Source of the DNA: Photobacterium galatheae
GTDB taxonomy: Bacteria; Pseudomonadota; Gammaproteobacteria; Enterobacterales; Vibrionaceae
Direction of reading: 5' to 3'
Assembly (NCBI RefSeq): GCF_000695255.1
Contig: NZ_JMIB01000034.1
Coordinates: 48,730 to 112,729, forward strand
DNA: 64,000 nucleotides
In this document: positions 34,997 to 42,595 of the stretch, piece by piece
Layout of the letters: each line of letters opens with the position of its first letter
Numbering within the stretch: position 1 is the stretch's first letter
Made by a program: the position numbers and the translations under genes
Notes under the pieces: model-generated
What the model was told of the DNA's origin: nothing
Seen by the model: the letters and a program-made list of their open reading frames with translations, nothing else
Database searches by the model: none

Positions 34997-35613
34997 TGAA
35001 TGCAGAGGAAAACCCGGTGAGACACACCGGGTCTTTCGGTGAAACAGTGACTTACGTGAAGCGCTATACGTCATCGGCAGCTATGTGGCAGGAATGGCAG
35101 GCGCTGAATGAATGTCGCGGCCCCGGTATTCAGCGTGCAATTTCAATTGATCCGGAGGCACAAAGTTTAACGCTGGCCTTTGAGCCCGCTGCTGTGCCGC
35201 TGAGTTCATTCGGCAAAGCAGATCTGAGGCTGTTGATTGCAGTTTTGCCTGCGATCGTGTCCGTGATTCAGCACTGTCACGATCGGGGTTGGGTACACGG
35301 GGACATTAAGCCCTCGAACATGCTTTATGTTCCCGCAACACAAACGATTCGATTGATCGATTTCGGTGCGAGTCATCGCATCGGCACTTCCCGGGAAGCG
35401 CTCTCTGAGTGGCAGGCAACACCCATGTTCGCTTCGCCGCAGCAGATGAGTGGGGAAGGGCTGGTGCACACGGGAGATGACTGGTACGCGCTGATGAAAA
35501 TCATCGATCAGGTCATGCCTTTGGTGCATGACCGCCTTTTACGCCGGACGATTCGGGGCGTCCGGGCCGGTGTTGTAGCCGATTTTCAATATTCTGAGAG
35601 AACAATAAGATGA
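34993..35613 (+). CDS. Minimal serine/threonine protein kinase of the T6SS operon
   Basis: 206 residues, shorter than most PpkA/Stk kinases and lacking any membrane or sensor domain. Visible kinase elements are a glycine-containing N-loop (GSFGETVTYVKRY with Lys23), the catalytic loop VHGDIKPSN (Asp104, Asn109), the metal-binding IDFG (Asp123) and the F-helix Asp in HTGDDWYALMKII. The HRD motif is HGD and APE is replaced by SPQ. It probably phosphorylates TagH or the next gene product. No PP2C phosphatase is encoded in the window. It overlaps both tssM and the following gene by 4 bp. Confidence 0.8.
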   Translation: MMNAEENPVRHTGSFGETVTYVKRYTSSAAMWQEWQALNECRGPGIQRAISIDPEAQSLTLAFEPAAVPLSSFGKADLRLLIAVLPAIVSVIQHCHDRGWVHGDIKPSNMLYVPATQTIRLIDFGASHRIGTSREALSEWQATPMFASPQQMSGEGLVHTGDDWYALMKIIDQVMPLVHDRLLRRTIRGVRAGVVADFQYSERTIR

Positions 35614-36590
35614 TAGATGATTTACAAAATGCGACATCTTTAGGCAAAACCATCTACGACCAGGCAACGACCGGTGAGTTTAACGGCGTCGCCATCGGAG
35701 ACAGCGCGTTTGATTTCACGACTGGGGTGTTCGACAACTCGCCGCTCGGTCAGGCTATTGATATCCCGGTAGAAAAAATTGAGCTGGGATTCAGCAAGCT
35801 TGAAAAAACACGAGCGGTGGAAGAGGTGAAACAGAAGTTTCACATCTACATCAGTCAGAAAACAGCCAACAGCGTTTCTGCATTTACGACGCCGAGCGTA
35901 CTGGCTGCAGACCGGCGTTCTCAGTTGCAGGGCAAGACAGGTCAGGACTGGCTGACCGGTGCACAGCAAATCTATGCCAAGCATCAGGGGGAGCGCCTCT
36001 ATAAAATGCAGCGTAAAGCTCAGGATATGGCTCGCTCGCTGAAGAAAAATCCAATGAAGCTGGCGAAAGTGCCGCTGAGCGTGGTGCCACTCGGAGAGAT
36101 CGCCAAACTGGGCATCAAAGCCGGGGAGTATGCGGTCGGTAAATTCACCGCGAAACGCCGTGCGCGGAAAAAAGGAGAGTATACCTCCTCAGGCAACAGT
36201 CAGGTGCTGGAAGCCAAACTGGGTCGGCAGGAGTACAACCGCAAAAAGGCCAAATGGCAGGCAAAAGACATTGCCGATCTGGGGCCGCAAATTCAGCGCA
36301 ACCTGTATAAGCTGAAACAGTCGGTGGAGATTCTGAACGCACGGAAAGAACAGATGAACCTGTGCAGCCAGAAGTATCTGCAGGATCCGACCAATGCGGC
36401 TGCCAAGGGTGCGCTAGTGAAATGTCGGGAAGATGCGGCGATGAGCCTGTATGAGGTGAAACACTACGTTGAGAAAATCTCAGGGATGTGTAAAGCCATG
36501 GAGGCAACCGCATTCACGATTAATGCTTATATGGAAGGTCTGGATCAGATCACGGATCAGTCTGAAAAAGACATCCTGAACACCTTCTGA
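35610..36590 (+). CDS. Unknown protein ending the T6SS operon, candidate cargo or regulator
   Basis: 326 residues with no recognised family, signal peptide or clear membrane segment. The N-terminus is neutral and acidic (IDDLQNATSLGKTIYDQATT, then IPVEKIELGFSKLEKTRAVE). A basic central part includes KAQDMARSLKKNPMKLAKVP and KFTAKRRARKKGEY. The helical C-terminal half reads IQRNLYKLKQSVEILNARKE, KYLQDPTNAAAKGALVKC and VKHYVEKISGMCKAMEATAF. Four Cys residues lie in this last part. The kinase stop overlaps its ATG, so it is translationally coupled to the kinase. A terminator follows, so it is the final gene. It may be a secreted effector, a kinase substrate or a regulator. Confidence 0.7.
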   Translation: MIDDLQNATSLGKTIYDQATTGEFNGVAIGDSAFDFTTGVFDNSPLGQAIDIPVEKIELGFSKLEKTRAVEEVKQKFHIYISQKTANSVSAFTTPSVLAADRRSQLQGKTGQDWLTGAQQIYAKHQGERLYKMQRKAQDMARSLKKNPMKLAKVPLSVVPLGEIAKLGIKAGEYAVGKFTAKRRARKKGEYTSSGNSQVLEAKLGRQEYNRKKAKWQAKDIADLGPQIQRNLYKLKQSVEILNARKEQMNLCSQKYLQDPTNAAAKGALVKCREDAAMSLYEVKHYVEKISGMCKAMEATAFTINAYMEGLDQITDQSEKDILNTF

Positions 36591-36604
36591 TGAAAAGAAC
36601 AAAG

Positions 36605-36629
36605 GCCGTGAGGAATCACGGCTTTTGTT
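36605..36629 (+). terminator. Terminator of the main T6SS operon
   Basis: A perfect 7-bp stem (GCCGTGA at 36605-36611, TCACGGC at 36616-36622) with a GGAA tetraloop and a TTTTGTT tract, 14 bp after the last stop codon. Confidence 0.85.
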
Positions 36630-36642
36630 GTCACCTCTAAAC

Positions 36643-36662
36643 CACCACCGATGGCGGTGGTG
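36643..36662 (-). terminator. Hairpin at the 3' end of the GlxA-type regulator gene
   Basis: A perfect 8-bp stem (CACCACCG at 36643-36650, CGGTGGTG at 36655-36662) with an ATGG loop, between two convergent genes and 17 bp past the regulator stop. It probably acts as a terminator for the minus strand. Confidence 0.5.
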
Positions 36663-36679
36663 ATTGTTTGTTGGTCGCC

Positions 36680-37645
36680 CTAGCGCTGATAACGCTTCCG
36701 GTACTCCAGCGGTGTCATGTCGTTGGACTTTTTAAACAGTTCCCTGAAATAGCGGACGTCTTCATAACCAACTTCACGGCTGATGTCTTCAATGGTTTGC
36801 TTGGTTTTTTCCAGCTTGTCTTTTGCGATGGATAAACGGATCTGCTGAATGTACTGAATCGGTGTCTGCCCCGTGGCCAGTTTAAAGCGACGCTTCATCT
36901 GCCGTTCACTCAGGTGAACCCGCTGACTCAGCACGTTGACTGAAAATTCAAGTGTCGGGCTGCTGTGCATCCAGTCTTGCAATTGATGAATCAGCGTATC
37001 GTTGTGCTGACGGTAAGGAATAAAGTTCGCCAGCGCTTTCTGCTGAACCTGATCGGTGTCGCCAAAAACAAACTGATGGCAGCTTTCGCGGATCGTCAGG
37101 CCGAAAACCTGCTCGACGATCAGCATCATCACATCACTATAGCCACTGATCCCCGAGGTACAGTAGCGCTTCTGGTCACAGGTGACGCGCCGATCCACTT
37201 GCAGACGGGTGTTCGGAAACATGTCGCGAAACAGATTGGCAAAGTGCCAGTGCGTGGTGGCGGTCCGGTTTTCCAGCATCTTTGCTTTGGCCAGCACAAA
37301 TGCCCCGGAACAGATCGACACGATCGGAATGTCGTGTGACTCAAATTGTTTCAGCCAGTCCAGCGTGGCATCTTCCAGCGTTTCTAAGTTGGTGTCCGGA
37401 AAGCCGAGGGAGCCGACCAGCAGGATATCGGTTTGTCTGACTTTTTCGATGTCGATCGTGGGAGAGATGATGACGCCGCCCAGTCCCCGGATAGGTTGGT
37501 TGTCCTGAGTGACAATGTGAATGACGGGTTCGGGTGCGCCGGCAAGCTGCGCAGCAACAGTCAAAACTTCAATGGGCCCGGAAACTGATGTTGTGGGGGC
37601 ATCCGCGAATGCCAGGGCGGTGAGTGTGATTGTTTTTCTTTCCAC
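36680..37645 (-). CDS. GlxA-family AraC-type transcriptional regulator
   Basis: 321 residues from the GTG at 37643-37645, which has AAGG six bases upstream. The open frame extends to 37720, but that extension has no ribosome site or family similarity. The N-terminal DJ-1/PfpI-like domain (about residues 1-180) contains the nucleophile-elbow Cys in IPIVSICSGAFVLAKAKM. The C-terminal AraC helix-turn-helix pair reads VNVLSQRVHLSERQMKRRFK, then GQTPIQYIQQIRLSIAKDKL and VGYEDVRYFRELFKK. Members often regulate amine, glycine-betaine or carnitine catabolism. It is convergent with the T6SS operon and no target is obvious. Confidence 0.85.
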   Translation of the reverse strand: MERKTITLTALAFADAPTTSVSGPIEVLTVAAQLAGAPEPVIHIVTQDNQPIRGLGGVIISPTIDIEKVRQTDILLVGSLGFPDTNLETLEDATLDWLKQFESHDIPIVSICSGAFVLAKAKMLENRTATTHWHFANLFRDMFPNTRLQVDRRVTCDQKRYCTSGISGYSDVMMLIVEQVFGLTIRESCHQFVFGDTDQVQQKALANFIPYRQHNDTLIHQLQDWMHSSPTLEFSVNVLSQRVHLSERQMKRRFKLATGQTPIQYIQQIRLSIAKDKLEKTKQTIEDISREVGYEDVRYFRELFKKSNDMTPLEYRKRYQR

Positions 37646-38906
37646 AGGATACCTTGTCAAATGAGAGAAACACCCATGCCCTCCCGCCGTTGTCTTCGGT
37701 AAATCCCGGCGGTACAGCACGGAAAAAGCTCGTCAGCGTGTATGTCTTCCCATCATTGTTGAAGTCAATGGTGAGTGGCAGGGGATGACAACACACAATG
37801 TTCACGTCACCTCGTTATCGTTTGTATCATATTTTGCATAGATATGTTTGGAAGGTGACTCATAACAACAATGAATTGTTCTACACGAAAATCTGAAAGT
37901 TGAACCTGAATTCTCCCGTTTTTTATCAAATTCCCCCACAGCTTCAACATAACGGCCAAATCTGATTGTCAGAACAGTAAAAGCATGCGTGCATATTGAA
38001 GCATCGCCTGTGCCTTTCCGGTTAGCTATCGTCTAAGTTACTGATGATCCTGTCAAGAAAGTTGTGAGCAACAAATTGAGAAACTTGTGTGTTTTCAATC
38101 AATCGTTTTGTAAAAAAGCCTTTCTTTGATGAAGACGTTTTCTGATCTACGTTACTGAAGTCTATTTTTATCGTTTGTCAGTGGTGACGGAACGGTTTGA
38201 TATTGCATCTGCCTGTTCAGATTTTCTACTGAATCGAGATCTGCCCCTTCATATATTGGAATTGATATGGCCTCAGTCCACGCCTTATTTCTAACGCTGC
38301 GGTTTTATCGCACTCGTGGTCAAATACGAGGTGTTGCCAGATAAAAGCGCATGTCATGAGAACAATGTCAGCTTTTGTTGCTGGGAAAGGTTTGGCTTTG
38401 TTCGGTGTGTTTATTTTAGTCAATACGCCCCGAAATTTTCTGACGAGGTATCTCAACGCCCTCTTTGTTAGTCGGTCACGTATTGGTCGTCTCGGTTAGG
38501 TAATGTTCAACAGAACTTGAAGGCGTATCGCTTGGCTTGATCGTTGTCGGCTATTATTTCTACGCTCAAGATTTTGCTTGGGTTGAAATTCTCAAGACTA
38601 TCAATTATGCGATTTAATCTCTATTGGTCGCCAAGCGTAATGAAGCTGCTGTTGCTTGGCGTCCTCAGGGAATTTTATGCGGCCATTAAATTCCTTAATG
38701 GGATGTTCTTCTGCTTTTTTAAATCCGTTTATATATTTGAATTTTCTTATATAAGGGAATGCTAAATATTTTTGAGATATGACTCGCATTTCATGATTTT
38801 GACAGAAAATTTACAGCCAATGTGTTGATATAGTGCGTTTTTTTGAACGGAAGTCTCAAAACGGTGAGCGGATTAGTCAGGTTTAGGGTGGCGTCGTGGT
38901 TGACGG
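37646..38906. other. AT-rich region without a supportable gene
   Basis: About 1.26 kb of lower GC. It begins with the promoter region of the GlxA-type gene. A minus-strand frame at 38226-38456 (76 codons, with ADIVLMTCAFIWQHLVFD) and overlapping short frames at 38544-38789 on both strands have no good ribosome site and no family I can name. The stretch is best read as decayed accessory DNA. Confidence 0.5.
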
Positions 38907-39203
38907 TTGCATTCTTCTGATAAATCTGAATTTAACAGAGATGATGTATTTAAAGTGTTTCATCAAATGTTAGATGAAGAAATAAGGTCAGCTCGTGTGT
39001 CTGAAGATATCAATGATGGTGAACTGACTCTGGGAAATTCCCACGAATGCGACTGCTTGGTGAACGAGCAATACAAGGATGGCAAAAACTTTGTAGCCCT
39101 ACTGTGGGTTATGAACAGAGTCGTGGGCCAAAGTGAACAGGGGCAGCGAACGTTGAGTCTGGAGACAATTGACGAAAAGTCTCTAAGCTTCCCGAACAAA
39201 TGA
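38907..39203 (+). CDS. Short hypothetical protein, weak
   Basis: 98 codons from a TTG at 38907, the only start early in the frame. The sequence is hydrophilic and acidic: NRDDVFKVFHQMLDEEIRS, then GELTLGNSHECDCLVN, then NFVALLWVMNRVVGQSEQGQ. Two nearby Cys (Cys-Asp-Cys) are present. There is no signal peptide and no recognised family. No clear ribosome site is visible, so this may be the remains of a longer gene. It lies upstream of two better-supported small genes on the same strand. Confidence 0.35.
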   Translation: MHSSDKSEFNRDDVFKVFHQMLDEEIRSARVSEDINDGELTLGNSHECDCLVNEQYKDGKNFVALLWVMNRVVGQSEQGQRTLSLETIDEKSLSFPNK

Positions 39204-39296
39204 ATCATCGATTTCACAACGGTCAACGTTGGGTGAGATTGAAAAAATACTCATGCGAAAACTGATAAAACACACTGTTGACAAAGAGGTTAAATA

Positions 39297-39572
39297 ATGA
39301 ACGACTCAATTAAGATGGCTAAGTTAAATAATCAAATGAAAAATCCAGTTGTCGCTTTGGCGCTTGGCTTTTTTATTCCAGGTGCAGCACAAATGTATGC
39401 GGGAAGTGTCCTGTGGGGTGTGATTAACCTAGTTATCATTGTGGTTTGTGCAATTACAGTGATTGCTTCTCCAGTATCGTTTGTACTTTGGCTCGTATCA
39501 ATGTTTATGGGTTACAAAGGCACCAAGAAATTTAACGATAATCTATTGAGTGCAGCAGAAGCGTCGAATTAA
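39297..39572 (+). CDS. Small TM2-like inner-membrane protein
   Basis: 91 residues with AGAGG seven bases before the ATG. A short polar head is followed by two membrane helices: VVALALGFFIPGAAQMYAGS plus VLWGVINLVIIVVC, then ASPVSFVLWLVSMFMGYKGT. It ends with KKFNDNLL. The G-FFIPGAAQMYAG motif and the closing GYKGTKKFN are typical of TM2-like proteins of unknown function. In this accessory stretch it could be an immunity protein or a general membrane protein. No partner is proven. Confidence 0.65.
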   Translation: MNDSIKMAKLNNQMKNPVVALALGFFIPGAAQMYAGSVLWGVINLVIIVVCAITVIASPVSFVLWLVSMFMGYKGTKKFNDNLLSAAEASN

Positions 39573-39658
39573 TTGATTCGGTGTTTAGATTTGTTTTCGA
39601 GAAGGTGCTCTTTCGGGCATCTTTATTTTGGTGTTAAACGTATTTTTTTGGTGTTGAG

Positions 39659-40009
39659 ATGAATTTGTTAAGTCAATTAAAGAAGACGATCGTCTTTTTT
39701 GTGGTTGTCATCTTGTCTGGGTGTGGTGGTCATGGGTTTGAAGGTGAATATAAAGCCAAAGTAGAATCCGTATTTGGTAGCGGGTTTGATTCTTTTTTTA
39801 ATGATGAATCATCAAGTGAGAGTAATTTGATCATCGGTAAGGACTTTATCAAAGTTGATGGGGAAAGGATTGATTTTGATAGCATCAGTGTCAGAGATAA
39901 TAAATTAGTGCTTGAAACTGAAGATTCGGAAGATTTTATGACGATCGTGAATGAAAAAACTCTAATTCTCGATCAAGGTGTCGTGAGCATCACATACATT
40001 AAAATTTGA
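39659..40009 (+). CDS. Small acidic lipoprotein
   Basis: 116 residues. The lipoprotein signal ends in ILSGC with Cys22. The mature part is short and acidic: GFEGEYKAKVESVFGSGFDS, LIIGKDFIKVDGERIDFDSI and a closing VNEKTLILDQGVVSITYIKI. The pattern suggests a small beta-barrel or lipocalin-like fold, but no family is recognised. It is followed by a strong hairpin. Its place beside a lysozyme effector fits, but does not prove, an immunity-type role. Confidence 0.6.
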   Translation: MNLLSQLKKTIVFFVVVILSGCGGHGFEGEYKAKVESVFGSGFDSFFNDESSSESNLIIGKDFIKVDGERIDFDSISVRDNKLVLETEDSEDFMTIVNEKTLILDQGVVSITYIKI

Positions 40010-40022
40010 TAGCCTGAATATG

Positions 40023-40052
40023 AGGTGACTTACATTGATATGTATGTCACCT
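40023..40052 (+). terminator. Long hairpin after the lipoprotein gene
   Basis: AGGTGAC (40023-40029) pairs with GTCACCT (40046-40052), and TACAT (40031-40035) pairs with ATGTA (40040-40044), with one T-T mismatch and a TGAT loop. No U-tract follows. It is a likely transcript end or processing structure. Confidence 0.5.
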
Positions 40053-40140
40053 GGGACACTCATCATTCTATGCAGTGATACGCCTTTCACGGGGCGATAC
40101 GAATTGATTTTGGTGAAAGCACATTTATCAATAAGTTTGA

Positions 40141-40225
40141 GCGTTTATCAAGGGTGTCTATCGCTTTATTCCGGCGATCATTACAGAACAATTGATTGAT
40201 CTTACCCAGTCAGTGGATGTACCGA
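40141..40225 (+). pseudogene. Left fragment of the reading frame split by the IS30 element
   Basis: An open frame of about 28 codons after the TGA at 40138-40140 reads AFIKGVYRFIPAIITEQLID then LTQSVDVP up to the IS boundary. Deleting the element at 40226-41302 (1077 bp, a multiple of 3) places this frame directly in phase with the lysozyme frame on the right, giving VDVP-K-EQGKNYLKAVEEL. The first part of the original gene is not recovered, because stops lie just upstream in this frame. The link is therefore inferred from phase and from the usual start of the lysozyme domain, not proven. Confidence 0.4.
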
Positions 40226-40251
40226 GAATTCAACTCTCAAGTGCAACACTC
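40226..40251 (+). repeat. Left inverted repeat of the IS30 element
   Basis: 26 bp beginning GAATTCAACTCTC and ending AAGTGCAACACTC. It matches the right end at the first seven and at 12 of the last 13 positions, with six unmatched bases between. Confidence 0.7.
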
Positions 40252-40253
40252 TC

Positions 40254-41200
40254 TTATGCAGCCTGGCGTAATTCTTCAAAAACGACTCTAGGCTGCCTGA
40301 ACCCAAGACATTTCCTTGGCCTGAGATTTATTCGTGTTTGGGCTTGTTCTATATGCTCATTGCTCACGGAGCGTAAATCGGTGCCTTTCGGGATATATTG
40401 CCTGAGCAACCCATTGAAATTTTCATTCAGTCCTCGCTCCCAAGATGAGTAAGGGTGAGCAAAGTAAGTCTTTGTATCCAGCGCTTTTGCGATTGCCTCA
40501 TGACCTGCAAATTCACCACCATTGTCGAAAGTAATCGTATGAACATGCTCCTTATAAGGCGTGAGCATCTCAATGATGGCGTCTTTAACCACATCTGCTT
40601 TTTTGCTGAGGACTCGTTTCACTAAATAGAGCTTATTTTTTCGCTCTGAGAGGGTCACTAAAACACCTGTACCTTGTTTGCCCAGAACCGTGTCGGCCTC
40701 CCAGTCACCCAGACGCTCACGCGTGTCAACGACGGCAGGACGCTCATCAATGGAAATAAGATTAACTATCTGTTTCGTAACCGAATTTCTACCTCGGCGA
40801 TAACGTTTGTGTCCCTGTCGCAAGTGTTTATATAACAGACCGCCTTGTGCCTTATTTTTAGCGATATGCTGATAAATCCACTCGGACTGACAGGTAAATG
40901 GATTCGTTTAGCAATGGCACTGATTTGTTCAGGACTCCAGTCCCAACCCAGTCCCATTTCGACAAACCAAACGGTATTCTTTGAGACACGATACTTGGAA
41001 GCACGGCTCCGTCGTTGGTCACTTTACCTGTGTGCAACATCAGGCTTGTAGCTGCTCCCGTTCGCGTTTCTCTTCAGCTCTCGGCAGATGGTTGAACGGT
41101 GAACATTCACTCGCTCAGCTATCGCTGATTGCGAATAACCTTCTGCAAGCAGCGCTGAAATCTAGTATCTTTGACCTTCGGTCAGTTGTTGGTAGCTCAT
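40254..41200 (-). pseudogene. IS30-family transposase, broken by two stops and a frameshift
   Basis: The minus-strand ATG is at 41198-41200 and reads SYQQLTEGQRY, then TAG at 41162-41164 (normally Gln), then the helix-turn-helix ALLAEGYSQSAIAERVNVHR and STICRELKRN. A second nonsense codon (TAA) lies at 41024-41026. A one-base deletion near 40880-40890 shifts the frame just before the segment WIYQHIAKNKAQGGLLYKHL. The C-terminal catalytic part is intact from there to the stop at 40254: GDWEADTVLG, TFDNGGEF and SSWERGLNEN give the DDE triad. The nonsense changes look like C-to-T events at Gln codons. Confidence 0.85.
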
Positions 41201-41276
41201 GGTAATACTGCTTTGATTTTGGCGATGAGAAGCATACCACTATCAGCAGCTGACTTTCTCTCACCATCTCAACCAT

Positions 41277-41302
41277 GAGTGTTGCATTTATTATCTGAAT
41301 TC
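41277..41302 (-). repeat. Right inverted repeat of the IS30 element
   Basis: Read on the minus strand, the 26 bp begin GAATTCAGATAAT and end AAATGCAACACTC, aligned without gaps to the left end. GAATTC is itself palindromic, so the exact outer border is uncertain by a few bases. Confidence 0.7.
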
Positions 41303-41322
41303 AGGAACAAGGTAAAAATTAC

Positions 41323-41784
41323 TTGAAGGCTGTAGAAGAGTTGAGACTTGAACCTTATGATGATCAAACAGGGAATGCAATTACATCGTGGGTTGTTGGT
41401 GCAACAATTGGGTATGGGCACTTGATTTTAAATAATCAGTGGGACAATTTTAAAGATGGTATTAATAGCCTACAAGCTGATCGTTTATTTGAACTTGATA
41501 TCGCGCCATACATAGAAACGGTAAATAGTGCTATTACGGCTAGTATGAATCAGTATCAATTAGATGCAGCAGTGATATTATGCTACAATATTGGCCGAGG
41601 AGCATTTAGATCATCTTCCGTAGTCAAACTGATAAACAATCCCAATGCTGTGACTAGTTATTCCAGCCTAGAAAATGCGTGGAAAGCATGGAATAAATCA
41701 CAAGGTGTCATAAATCAAGGTTTAGTTAATAGACGTAATTCAGAATGGAATATATACAGTCAAGGTATATATGAACGATGGTGA
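41323..41784 (+). CDS. GH24 phage-type lysozyme, probable T6SS peptidoglycan effector domain (5'-truncated)
   Basis: 153 residues from a TTG at 41323; eight more codons (IQEQGKNY) are open upstream before the IS border. The family signature LRLEPYDDQTG, GATIGYGHLI, DAAVILCYNIGRGAF and the ending AWKAWNKSQGVINQGLVNRR, GIYERW are all present. Aligned to T4 lysozyme, the catalytic set Glu5, Asp14 and Thr28 is intact, so the enzyme should cleave the glycan strand. Relatives occur in phages and as T6SS cargo. The gene normally starts further upstream, and an IS30 insertion seems to have cut it. A secreted-protein gene follows with a 14-bp overlap, or 7 bp later from its better start. Confidence 0.8.
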   Translation: MKAVEELRLEPYDDQTGNAITSWVVGATIGYGHLILNNQWDNFKDGINSLQADRLFELDIAPYIETVNSAITASMNQYQLDAAVILCYNIGRGAFRSSSVVKLINNPNAVTSYSSLENAWKAWNKSQGVINQGLVNRRNSEWNIYSQGIYERW

Positions 41785-41791
41785 TAATCTT

Positions 41792-42595
41792 ATGTGCATA
41801 GTAAAGAAATTAGTTGGGATAATAATTTTTTCGGTTTCATACCCTACATTTGCCACTGAATATAATCCATTCGAGACCGATTGTGGGAATATCTCAGTCA
41901 ATGAATACTTTTCAAATTACCAAGTGTATGATTTGAATATGTATAGAGGTAGCTTGCAAACTGAAGAGGAAGCGAGAGATTGGGCTGGTAAGGGTGCAAT
42001 AGTTAAACAAGATATGTTCCAAATCAGAAATATAAAAATTTCGAATCCACACTATGAAATTAAGTGTTACAAACCATTTATTGAAGGTGAAGTGCCACTT
42101 CCTAGTCAAAGATTGAGCAATTTCTACGGCGTTGGGATAGAGAGAAAAAGGATTGATATTTTATATGTTTATGACCCTAAATTGAAAAGAGAGACCCCAA
42201 GTACTCAGTTTGACATTGTTGGAAAAGAGCTATGGTGGCTACCAAATGGATGGCTATACAAACTAAAAACCCGCCAAGATAATACATCACTCTGTGACGA
42301 TACAGAAATGGCTGAATTCTCATGCCAGCTTACAAATAAAAAATATGTCTCTTTATGCGAATCGCCTGAGATAAAAATGCTGCAATATAAATATGGTACT
42401 TCTGGTAAGGTTGAACTGGTATATCCTAATCAGTATGAAGCGCCTATCAAGTGGCAACCATTTGAATCTACAATCGTTTCCTTTGAACGAGGGCAATACA
42501 AGTATCGGATAGACTCACAACATAAGGGATATGTGTTGTTTGTGACCAAAGGGAACAAAACGATATATTCTAAGCAGTGTAAGCGCGTCTTTTAG
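41792..42595 (+). CDS. Secreted periplasmic protein, candidate immunity to the lysozyme
   Basis: 267 residues from the ATG at 41792; an in-frame ATG at 41771 overlaps the lysozyme end. The later start gives a clean signal peptide (MCIVKKLVGIIIFSVSYPTF, then ATE). The mature protein has about eight Cys and a C-terminal half with KKYVSLCESPEIKMLQYKYG, SGKVELVYP, FERGQYKYRIDSQHKGYVLF and a final Cys. This half recalls MliC-like lysozyme-inhibitor folds, on pattern only. A periplasmic protein encoded directly after a lysozyme effector is the usual immunity arrangement. Base composition is AT-rich like the lysozyme gene, so the two probably travelled together. Confidence 0.65.
   Translation: MCIVKKLVGIIIFSVSYPTFATEYNPFETDCGNISVNEYFSNYQVYDLNMYRGSLQTEEEARDWAGKGAIVKQDMFQIRNIKISNPHYEIKCYKPFIEGEVPLPSQRLSNFYGVGIERKRIDILYVYDPKLKRETPSTQFDIVGKELWWLPNGWLYKLKTRQDNTSLCDDTEMAEFSCQLTNKKYVSLCESPEIKMLQYKYGTSGKVELVYPNQYEAPIKWQPFESTIVSFERGQYKYRIDSQHKGYVLFVTKGNKTIYSKQCKRVF

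Larger units (their letters stand above)
40226..41302 (-). mobile_element. IS30-family insertion sequence, decayed
   Basis: About 1077 bp bounded by 26-bp imperfect inverted repeats that both begin GAATTCA and share AARTGCAACACTC at the same distance. The length is right for IS30. The single transposase gene on the minus strand carries two nonsense codons and a frameshift, so the element can no longer move by itself. Flanks give at most a 1-bp repeat (A), so no clear target duplication is visible. If GAATTCA is instead counted as host DNA, it would be a 7-bp flanking repeat. Confidence 0.75.

Noticed and set aside
38226..38456. A 76-codon minus-strand frame
   Set aside because: No ribosome site, no recognised family, and overlapping weak frames; kept only in the region description.
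40192..40452. An 86-codon plus-strand frame at the left of the IS
   Set aside because: Mostly antisense to the intact DDE part of the transposase; only its first codons, in the host flank, may matter.
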